This document shows positions 57,349 to 64,000 of a stretch of DNA of 64,000 bases, piece after piece (within the stretch, counting starts at the first letter, position 1; the number at the start of each line of letters is the position of its first letter). Origin of the DNA: Streptomyces sp. CGMCC 4.7035 (GTDB lineage Bacteria > Actinomycetota > Actinomycetes > Streptomycetales > Streptomycetaceae); NCBI RefSeq assembly GCF_031583065.1, contig NZ_CP134053.1, positions 124,001-188,000 on the forward strand, read 5' to 3'. The position numbers and the translations under genes were made by a program. Under the pieces are notes generated by a model, which had not been told where the DNA came from, made no database searches, and saw only the letters and a list, made by a program, of their open reading frames with translations.

Positions 57349-60246
57349 ATGCGCTTCGGAATCCTCGGCGGGACGCAGGTGTGGAGCGACGACGGGACGG
57401 AGGTGTCCCTGGGCGGACCCGCGCGGCGGGCGCTGCTCACGCTGCTGCTCGTCACCCCCGGCGAGGTCGTTCCGGCCGACCGGCTGGCCGACGGCATCGG
57501 GGCGGCGGGACCGGACGGGGCACCGTCCGCCCATGCGATCCAGTCCCAGGTGTCCCGGCTGCGCTCGGCCCTGGGCGGGGCAGCGGCGATCGAGCGTACC
57601 GGGGCCGGCTACCGCATCGTCGCCGCCGACGACGACGTGGACGCCGGGCGGTTCGAACGGCTGGCGCGGGAGGGCAGGTCGGCGCTGCGGGAGGGGGACG
57701 CCGCGCGGGCGGTCCCGCTGCTGCGTGAGGCATTACGGCTGTGGCGGGGGCCGGCGCTCGCCGACCTCGCCGACAGCGAGCCGGCGCGGGCCGCCGCCGT
57801 ACGGCTGGAGGAGCTGCGGCTGGGGGCCCTGGAGGACCGGATCGAGGGCGAACTCCGGCTCGGCGAACACCGCACCGTCATCCCGGAGTTGCGTGAGCTC
57901 GTCGATCGCCACCCGCTGCGGGAACGGCTCGCCGGGCTGCTGATGCGGGCGCTGTTCGCCGACGGCGGGCAGGCCGCCGCGCTGGTGGTGTTCGAAAGGG
58001 TCAGACGACATCTCGCCGAGGAGCTGGGCGCGGATCCCTCGGCGGAGCTGGTCGCACTGCACGGCGAGTTGCTGAGCGCCGATCCGTCGCCCGCACCCGC
58101 CGCACCCCCCGCACCGCTGACCGCGTTCGTCGGACGGGACGACGAGACGGCGGAGGTCGTACAACTCCTGCGTGTCGCCCGGCTGGTGACGCTGACCGGT
58201 CCGGGAGGCGTCGGCAAGACCCGGCTGTCCGCGGAGGTCGCCGGCGCGGCGGCCGACGAGGTGTGCTTCGTGGAACTGGGCGCGCTGCGGGACGCCGCCG
58301 TCCTGCCGCGGGCCCTGCTCGGCGCCCTCGGCCTGCGCGAGAGCGGACTGCACGTGGCCGCCGATGAGCAGAGCCCGCTGGACCGTCTGGTCGCGGCGCT
58401 GACGGGCCGCGTACTCCTGCTCGTCCTGGACAACTGCGAGCACCTGGTCGAGGAGGTCGCCGTGCTGGCGGCACGCCTGCTGGCGACGTGCCCGCGCCTG
58501 AGGGTCCTGGCGACGAGCCGGGAACCGCTCGGCATCATCGGCGAGCACCTTCATCCCGTACGGCCGCTCGACGACGCGTCGTCCGTGGCACTGTTCACCG
58601 ACCGTGCCCGCGCCGTGCGCCGCGCGTTCGCCCCCGACCCCGAGACCGTACGGCGCGTCTGCGCCGATCTCGACAACCTGCCGCTGGCCATCGAACTCGC
58701 GGCGGCCCGGCTGCGTACCCTGAGCCTCGACGAGCTCTCGGCCCGGCTGCACGACCGGCTCGCCCTCACCGGGCGCGGCAGCCGCACGGCGGACGCCCGG
58801 CACCGCACGCTGCGCTCGGTGGTCGCCTGGAGCTGGGATCTGTTGTCGGAGCCGGAGCAACGGGCCGCCCGGCGCTTCTCCGTGTTCGCCGGCGGGACGA
58901 GCATCGAGTCCGCGCTGCGCGTGTGCGACACCGACGAGGAGACGCTCCAGGCGTTGGCCGACAAGTCGCTGCTGGAGTGGACGGGCGGACGCTGCCGCAT
59001 GCTGGAGACGATCCGCTCCTACGGCGCCGAACGGCTGGACGCCGCGGGCGAGACGGAGGCGGTACGCCACACCCATGCCCGCACGCTGGTGGAGCTGATG
59101 AGCGCGGCCGCCCCGTGGCTGCGACGCGGCGAGCAGCTGGAGTGGCTGGCGGCCCTCGCCGCGGAGCAGCCGGACCTGCTGGCGGCCGTGCGGTGGGCGG
59201 CCGAGGCCCAGGAGGTCGCGACGGGCCTGGAACTGATCGCCTCGGCCTCGTCGTACCTGTGGATCCGCGGAGGATCCGGCACGCTGGCGCCGCAGGCGCG
59301 CATCCTGCTCGACGCCGTGGGCGACACGCCGCCGGCCGGGCTCGGCGAGGAGTACGCGATCTGCTTGCTGGTCGCCGCTTCCGGCCCGGCCGGGCGGGAG
59401 GTGTGGCGCAGACACCGGGCGTCGGCCGACAAGGCGCTGACCGCGGCATGGTCGGCCGACCGGGCGGGCCGCCACCCTGCCGGCCTGCTCCTGTGGATGA
59501 TGCACAACGCGACGGGCGACGGGGACGCACCCGGCGCGTTCGCCCTCGTCTCGGCCCAGCGTGACCGCCCCGAGCCATGGGTGAGGGCGGCCGCGCGGTA
59601 TGTCTCCGGGTTCGGACCCCTCGGCGTCGGGGACTTCGCAGCGGCCGAACGGGCCTTTCGCACGGCGGTCGCGGAGTTCCGCGCGCTGGGCGACCGATGG
59701 GGCGCCGCCCTGGCCCTGGACGCGCTCGCGGGCGTCGCCGGCGCGCGGGGTGAGCGCGAGGCGACGGTCGCGCTCACCGATGAGGCGCTCGGTCTCGCCG
59801 AGCAGCTGGGCGCCCTGGAGGACTGCGCCGACCTGCTGGTCAACCGGGGCGATCAGCAGGTGGACATCGACCCGGCGACGGCACGGGCCGACTACCTGAG
59901 GGCCGCCGAGTACGCCCGCCGCGCAGGCAGCACCGGTGCTCTGGCGGCCGCCCGACGCGGTCTCGGCGACACAGCCCTCCTGGAGCGGGACCCGGCCACG
60001 GCGGAGGACCTGTACACACAGGCCCTGGAACAGCTCGACCCGCACTGGGTCAAGGGGCTCGGCAACCGGGTCCGTACGCTGGCCGGGCTCGGCCGCATCG
60101 CCGAGGGGCGAGGCGACCACGCCGGCGCCCGGGCCCGCTACCGGGAGGCCGCCGAGTCCGCGGCCGTGACAGGGGCGGCACTGCCCGACGCACTCCGTCT
60201 GCTCGGCCTGCCCGAGCCCCTCGTCGAGGTGGTGAGCCGGGGGTGA
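57349..60246 (+). CDS. AfsR/SARP-family regulator with NTPase and TPR
   Basis: The 965-residue protein starts with an OmpR-like DNA-binding domain (MRFGILGGTQVW ... ALLTLLLVTPGEVVPADRLADG, residues 1-95). A BTAD domain follows (about 98-245, EAAVRLEELRLGALEDRIEG-like). Then an NB-ARC NTPase with GPGGVGKTR (about 283-291) and LLLVLDNCEHLVEE, a LDNLPLAIELAAARLRTLS block, and C-terminal TPR-like helices (700-950). Codon 129 is TTA, so bldA tRNA is needed. There is no ribosome site; the start abuts a palindrome. Such proteins activate secondary-metabolite genes, but no biosynthetic cluster is visible here. Confidence 0.9.
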   Translation: MRFGILGGTQVWSDDGTEVSLGGPARRALLTLLLVTPGEVVPADRLADGIGAAGPDGAPSAHAIQSQVSRLRSALGGAAAIERTGAGYRIVAADDDVDAGRFERLAREGRSALREGDAARAVPLLREALRLWRGPALADLADSEPARAAAVRLEELRLGALEDRIEGELRLGEHRTVIPELRELVDRHPLRERLAGLLMRALFADGGQAAALVVFERVRRHLAEELGADPSAELVALHGELLSADPSPAPAAPPAPLTAFVGRDDETAEVVQLLRVARLVTLTGPGGVGKTRLSAEVAGAAADEVCFVELGALRDAAVLPRALLGALGLRESGLHVAADEQSPLDRLVAALTGRVLLLVLDNCEHLVEEVAVLAARLLATCPRLRVLATSREPLGIIGEHLHPVRPLDDASSVALFTDRARAVRRAFAPDPETVRRVCADLDNLPLAIELAAARLRTLSLDELSARLHDRLALTGRGSRTADARHRTLRSVVAWSWDLLSEPEQRAARRFSVFAGGTSIESALRVCDTDEETLQALADKSLLEWTGGRCRMLETIRSYGAERLDAAGETEAVRHTHARTLVELMSAAAPWLRRGEQLEWLAALAAEQPDLLAAVRWAAEAQEVATGLELIASASSYLWIRGGSGTLAPQARILLDAVGDTPPAGLGEEYAICLLVAASGPAGREVWRRHRASADKALTAAWSADRAGRHPAGLLLWMMHNATGDGDAPGAFALVSAQRDRPEPWVRAAARYVSGFGPLGVGDFAAAERAFRTAVAEFRALGDRWGAALALDALAGVAGARGEREATVALTDEALGLAEQLGALEDCADLLVNRGDQQVDIDPATARADYLRAAEYARRAGSTGALAAARRGLGDTALLERDPATAEDLYTQALEQLDPHWVKGLGNRVRTLAGLGRIAEGRGDHAGARARYREAAESAAVTGAALPDALRLLGLPEPLVEVVSRG

Positions 60247-60488
60247 GCCCCTGGTGAGATCCGGCGCGTTCGCCGGGCGGGTGTTGTCGATCAGCGGTGA
60301 TGGACGAAACGGGCTCTCTCCGAGCCGGAGGGATGTCACATGCAGTGACGTCACGGCGGCGAACATCCGGTGGCAACAAACAAGCAAGTTCCGTGCAATG
60401 GCTGGGAGTTGTGCGACAAGCGGCTCGCTGTACCATTCCGTTCCGCACCTCGATCATCGAGTTGGACTCCGCGCTCCAGAAGGAACAC

Positions 60489-61286
60489 ATGCGTAAATTG
60501 ACGTCGATTGCCGCCGGCGCCGTGATGGCATTCGCCGGGCTGACGGCGATGGCCGGCACTCCCGCCCAGGCCGCGGGAAGCCTGGAATACGTCGCTCTGG
60601 GGGATTCGTACGCATCCGGGGTCGGCGCGGGTTACTACGACACCGCCAGCGGTGACTGCAAGCGCAGCGCGCTCGACTACCCGGCCCTGTCGCAGGCCGC
60701 GCACTCGGAGTACACGCTGAAGGACGTCTCCTGCAGCGGCGCGACCATCGCGGACGTGCGTAACAACCAGCTGTCCGCCGTGAACAGCGGCACCGACATC
60801 GTCACCGTCACGGTGGGCGGCAACGACGCCCAGTTCAGCACCGTGGTCAAGGACTGCCTCCTGAACACGGACAGCTACTGCAAGACGGCCACGTCGTGGA
60901 TGTCGTACTACGCCAAGAACCAGATGGTGACCGAACTCGCCGGGCTGTACAAGGACATCAAGGCCCGGGCACCGCAGGCCAAGATCATCGTCCTCGGCTA
61001 CCCGCAGGCGCTCTCCTCGACCGGGACCTGCCCGGTGGTCGACCTCAGCGCCGCCAAGCGCACCTACATGAACGGTTTCGCCGACGCGCTGGCCGAGGGC
61101 ACCAAGGCCGCGGCGGCGCAGCAGTCGGTCACGTTCGTCGACATGCGCGACACGTTCAAGGGCCACGGGGCGTGCGGCTCCGACCCGTGGATCAACGACC
61201 TGAACAACGCGTCCGAGGTCTTCCACCCGAACCTGACGGGCTACCTGGCGGGCTACTCCGACCAGCTCAACAACGCCTGGGGCTGA
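60489..61286 (+). CDS. Secreted SGNH/GDSL hydrolase
   Basis: The 265-residue protein has a signal peptide (MRKLTSIAAGAVMAFAG, cleavage after AQA). SGNH blocks follow: GDSYASG with nucleophile Ser40, SCSGAT, TVTVGGNDAQF (oxyanion Asn112) and DPWINDLNNASEVFHPN with catalytic His246. Six Cys fit the three disulfides of Streptomyces lipases of this kind, which hydrolyse short esters and phospholipids outside the cell. The ATG at 60489 follows AAGGAA. A fragment of a related gene lies at 43812-43923. Confidence 0.9.
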   Translation: MRKLTSIAAGAVMAFAGLTAMAGTPAQAAGSLEYVALGDSYASGVGAGYYDTASGDCKRSALDYPALSQAAHSEYTLKDVSCSGATIADVRNNQLSAVNSGTDIVTVTVGGNDAQFSTVVKDCLLNTDSYCKTATSWMSYYAKNQMVTELAGLYKDIKARAPQAKIIVLGYPQALSSTGTCPVVDLSAAKRTYMNGFADALAEGTKAAAAQQSVTFVDMRDTFKGHGACGSDPWINDLNNASEVFHPNLTGYLAGYSDQLNNAWG

Positions 61287-61432
61287 TCCGCCGGCCGAGC
61301 CCTCGGCTGCGCGGGCCGGTGACCGCCCCGGGCAGCCGCACCGCCTTGATCAGGTGGTGAAGCCAGGCACGCCGGAGCTGACCCGGCAGCCCGCGCAGCC
61401 GTCCTCCTGGCGCACCGTCGACGCGCGCCTGG

Positions 61433-61549
61433 GTGGGCTCCGGCCGGTGCTCGTCGTACGACGTCGTCGTGGGCGTCGGCGACATCACCGGCGACGGCAA
61501 GGCGGACATCGGCGAGGTTGCGGTGCTCGTCCTCGGCCCCAAGCATGGG
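61433..61549 (+). pseudogene. FG-GAP repeat remnant
   Basis: The frame reads SSYDVVVGVGDITGDGKADI near 61454-61513, the core of an FG-GAP/VCBS blade (VGVGDxTGDGKADL) typical of secreted Streptomyces proteins, but no other blades, start or signal peptide remain. The flanking part of the 395-bp gap (61287-61681) has no supported gene. Confidence 0.5.
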
Positions 61550-61681
61550 CTCAGAGGAACAGCGACAGAGCACATCGGAAGGCACGTCCCGGGAGGACAT
61601 GAGAGCCATGACGTCCCCTGCGCCCCGGTCCGTCGGCCGTCGCCGGACAAGGCGCACCCGACAGGCATGCGTGCGATCGGC

Positions 61682-63193
61682 ATGACCGACGACGACCGGC
61701 CGCTGCGCTGTCTGGTCACCGGCGCCACCGGTTATCTGGGCGGCAGGCTGGTGCCGGAGCTGCTGGCCGCCGGGCATTCCGTGCGCTGCCTGGCCCGCTC
61801 GCCCGGCAAGCTGCGGGACCATCCGTGGGCCGGGCGGGCGGAGGCCGTGCGCGGGGACGTGACGGACGAGGAGTCCGTGCGCGCGGCCATGGAGGGCATG
61901 GACGTCGCGTACTACCTGGTGCACGCGCTGGGCACCGGGCGGGGTTTCGAGGAGACCGACCGGCGCGCGGCCAGGATCTTCGGTGAGCAGGCGTGCGCCG
62001 CCGGAATCCGTCGGATCGTCTACCTCGGCGGGCTGAGCCCTTCCGGAGTACCCGAGCACGCACTGTCACCCCATCTGCGGTCCCGCGCCGAAGTGGGCCG
62101 CATCCTCCTGGCCTCGGGCGTGCCGACCGCCGTACTGCGGGCAGCCGTGATCATCGGGTCGGGTTCGGCCTCGTTCGAAATGCTGCGCTACCTGACCGAG
62201 CGGCTGCCCGTGATGGTGACCCCGAGCTGGGTGCGCACCCGCATCCAGCCGATCGCCGTCCGCGACGTGCTCCGCTTCCTCGTGGGGTGCGCGAGGCTGC
62301 CGTACGACGTGAACCGCGCCTTCGACATCGGCGGACCCGACATCGTCACCTACGAGGAGATGATGCGGCGGTACGCCGTCGTCGCCGGGCTGCCGAAACG
62401 CGTCATCGTCCCCGTTCCGCTGCTCACCCCCCGGCTGTCCAGCCTCTGGGTCGGTCTGGTCACCCCGGTGCCGGGCGCTCTCGCGCGCCCGCTGGTCGAA
62501 TCGCTGAAGCACGAGGTGGTCTGCGCCGAGCGGGACATCGTCCGTTACGTGCCGGACCCGCCGGAGGGGCCGGTCACCCTCGACCGGGCGATCCGGCTGG
62601 CCCTGCGGCGTGTGCAGGACGCGGACGTTGCCACCAGGTGGTCCTCGGCCTCGACTCCCCGCGCTCCCAGCGACCCGCTGCCCACCGACCCCGATTGGGC
62701 GGGCGGGAGCCTCTACACGGATCACCGCGAGCGCACGGTCGCGGCGTCGCCGCAGGCGTTGTGGCGGGTGGTGGAGGCGATCGGAGGCGAGAACGGCTGG
62801 TACTCCTCGCCGCTGGCCTGGTCCCTGCGGGGCTGGCTGGACACCCTGGTGGGCGGTGTCGGTCTGCGCCGGGGCCGCCGGAACGCGACCCGGCTGCGGG
62901 TCGGCGACAGCCTGGACTTCTGGCGAGTGGAGGAGATCGAGCCGGGCCGGCTGCTCCGGCTGCGCGCGGAGATGCGGCTGCCGGGCCTGGCCTGGCTGGA
63001 GATGGCCGTCGACCGGGATCCACAGGGGCGCACGGTGTACCGGCAGCGGGCCCTTTTCCATCCGCACGGTCTGGCTGGGCACGCCTACTGGTGGGGCGTG
63101 GTCCCCTTCCACGCCGCGGTCTTCGGCGGCATGGCCCGCAACATCGCCGCCGCGGCCGAATCGGCCGGCCCTGAACCGGCCCGTACTCACTGA
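61682..63193 (+). CDS. NAD(P)-binding epimerase-like protein with DUF2867
   Basis: The 503-residue protein starts MTDDDRPLRCLVTGATGYLGG, an NmrA/epimerase-type Rossmann motif (residues 10-21). DVAYYLVHALGTGRGFEETD, RIVYLGG and a FDIGGPDIVTYEEMM block follow. The C-terminal 150 residues match DUF2867 (YTDHRERTVAASPQALWRVV, GGENGWYSSPLAWSLRGWLD, YWWGVVPFHAAVFGGM), a START-like pocket. ATG 61682 was chosen; ATG 61667 is possible and neither has a strong ribosome site. It sits 16 bp before the photolyase gene, an arrangement seen in actinobacteria. The reaction is unknown. Confidence 0.85.
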   Translation: MTDDDRPLRCLVTGATGYLGGRLVPELLAAGHSVRCLARSPGKLRDHPWAGRAEAVRGDVTDEESVRAAMEGMDVAYYLVHALGTGRGFEETDRRAARIFGEQACAAGIRRIVYLGGLSPSGVPEHALSPHLRSRAEVGRILLASGVPTAVLRAAVIIGSGSASFEMLRYLTERLPVMVTPSWVRTRIQPIAVRDVLRFLVGCARLPYDVNRAFDIGGPDIVTYEEMMRRYAVVAGLPKRVIVPVPLLTPRLSSLWVGLVTPVPGALARPLVESLKHEVVCAERDIVRYVPDPPEGPVTLDRAIRLALRRVQDADVATRWSSASTPRAPSDPLPTDPDWAGGSLYTDHRERTVAASPQALWRVVEAIGGENGWYSSPLAWSLRGWLDTLVGGVGLRRGRRNATRLRVGDSLDFWRVEEIEPGRLLRLRAEMRLPGLAWLEMAVDRDPQGRTVYRQRALFHPHGLAGHAYWWGVVPFHAAVFGGMARNIAAAAESAGPEPARTH

Positions 63194-63209
63194 GGAGGCT
63201 CAGGGAACC

Positions 63210-64000
63210 TTGCGCGTCTCGGTCGCCCTGTTCACCGCCGACCTGCGGGTGCACGACAACCCGGTCCTGGTGGCCGCCCTCAAGGACGCGGAACGCGTGG
63301 TCCCGCTCTTCGTCGTCGACACCGGCATCCGCCGCACCGGCTTCGTCGTACCCAACCGCGCGGCGTTCCTCGCCGACAGCCTGGCCGACCTCGACGCGGC
63401 CCTGCGGGCTCGCGGCGGCCGACTGGTGGTGCGCGTCGGCGACGTGGTCGAGGAGACCTGCCGGGTGGCGGCGGAGACCGGGGCCGGCGCGGTGCACATC
63501 GCGGCGGGGGTGAGCCGCTACGCGGCACGGCGCGAGGACCGGTTGCGCGCGGATCTGGCCGCCGACCGACGTGAACTGCGGGTACACGACGCCTCGTTGA
63601 CGGCTGTACCGCCGGGGGCGCTGACGCCCGCGGGCAAGGACCATTTCGCGGTCTTCACCCCGTACTTCCGCCGATGGGAGAGCTTCTCCGTGCGCGGCGT
63701 CCTGCCGGCACCGGAGGCCGTACGGGTACCGGACGTACGCTCGGCCGGTGTGCCACACCCGGAGTCACTCGCGCCGGGCCTTACCTCGCAGGGCCTGCCC
63801 GCCGGCGGTGAATCCGAGGCCCGTCGGAGGCTGCGGTCATGGCTGTCCGGCCCGCTGTCCGCATACGACGACCAGCACGACGACCTGGCCGCCGACGCGA
63901 CCTCCCGGCTCTCCCCCTACCTGCACTTCGGCTGCCTCTCACCCACCGAACTGCTGCACCGGGCCCGCGCGCAGGACAACCCCGGTGCGCATGCCTTCGT
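63210..64000 (+). CDS. phr: Deoxyribodipyrimidine photolyase, cut by window end
   Basis: The gene starts at TTG 63210 behind AGGGA and runs off the window after 263 codons. The N-terminal photolyase alpha/beta domain is clear: VALFTADLRVHDNPVLVAAL, VVPLFVVDTGI, RAAFLADSLADLDAALRARGG, HFAVFTPYFRRW. The helical FAD domain begins at about residue 205 (YDDQHDDLAADATSRLSPYLHFGCLSPTELL). It should repair UV cyclobutane dimers using light. Partial only; the FAD-binding C-terminus is outside. Confidence 0.9.
   Translation, partial: MRVSVALFTADLRVHDNPVLVAALKDAERVVPLFVVDTGIRRTGFVVPNRAAFLADSLADLDAALRARGGRLVVRVGDVVEETCRVAAETGAGAVHIAAGVSRYAARREDRLRADLAADRRELRVHDASLTAVPPGALTPAGKDHFAVFTPYFRRWESFSVRGVLPAPEAVRVPDVRSAGVPHPESLAPGLTSQGLPAGGESEARRRLRSWLSGPLSAYDDQHDDLAADATSRLSPYLHFGCLSPTELLHRARAQDNPGAHAF

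Noticed and set aside
57349..60246. Edge of a secondary-metabolite gene cluster
   Set aside because: A SARP is present, but no PKS, NRPS, terpene or RiPP core genes are visible within the window.
1..64000. Mobile elements, prophage, tRNA or rRNA genes
   Set aside because: I found no transposase, integrase, inverted terminal repeats with target duplications, phage structural genes, cloverleaf sequences or rRNA segments.

Overview
The window is chromosomal DNA from a high-GC actinobacterium, almost certainly a Streptomyces. Supporting signs are GC-rich third codon positions, GTG/TTG starts, GTGA/ATGA gene overlaps, rare TTA (bldA-type) codons, and lineage-typical families (SCO2400-like zinc-ribbon protein, MmyB-like regulator, LAETG-anchored protein, AfsR/SARP regulator, DUF4232 and DUF4142 proteins, class F sortases, a MatB-like deacetylase/glycosyltransferase). 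I see no transposase, integrase, phage module, rRNA, tRNA or CRISPR array. The region looks like a chromosome-arm accessory stretch: many secreted proteins and regulators, and several decayed genes.

Layout. 1-5.9 kb: end fragment of a secreted protein, XRE/TPR regulator, alkyl-sulfatase-type hydrolase, LAETG surface protein, secreted DUF4142 protein. 6-8 kb: permease plus His-rich TIGR03943-type partner behind a perfect palindrome. 8.2-11.5 kb: secreted HNH-like protein, 2OG-oxygenase-like protein, Ser/Thr kinase, frameshifted sensor-domain relic. 11.7-19 kb: a MauE-thioredoxin-cysteine-rich fusion, a Tat-exported L-glutamate-oxidase-like flavoenzyme, SCO2400-like protein, tautomerase, and a short-chain dehydrogenase divergent from an MmyB-like regulator. 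19-27.9 kb: large secreted protein, tandem (pseudo)histidine kinase, NarL-type regulator, MacB-like ABC transporter. 27.9-32.4 kb: two class F sortases, two candidate substrates, an ECF sigma factor and a membrane partner.

32.5-36.7 kb: small membrane proteins, a PAP2 phosphatase, and a two-component pair whose kinase carries a frameshifting 7-bp duplication. 36.3-39.8 kb: HxlR/azoreductase pair, tandem repeats, a degenerate histidine phosphatase, and a cobalamin riboswitch driving cbtB-cbtA. 39.9-46.8 kb: lipoprotein deacetylase, beta-propeller/Ig secreted protein, two gene relics, an ECF sigma/anti-sigma-like pair, DUF1877 protein. 47-52.5 kb: envelope block with a membrane protein, a MatB-like deacetylase/GT2 and a class A penicillin-binding protein. 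52.6-53.6 kb: fused remnants of a GH97 glycosidase and a TetR regulator. 53.8-64 kb: membrane-bound XRE regulator, DUF4232 lipoprotein, short-chain dehydrogenase, AfsR/SARP regulator with a start-abutting palindrome, SGNH hydrolase, epimerase-DUF2867 protein, and a photolyase cut by the window end.

Themes: cell-surface display and wall remodelling (sortases, PBP, MatB-like enzyme, deacetylases), signal transduction (two kinase/regulator pairs, two ECF sigma factors, several HTH proteins), and visible decay by frameshift, short tandem duplication and deletion.
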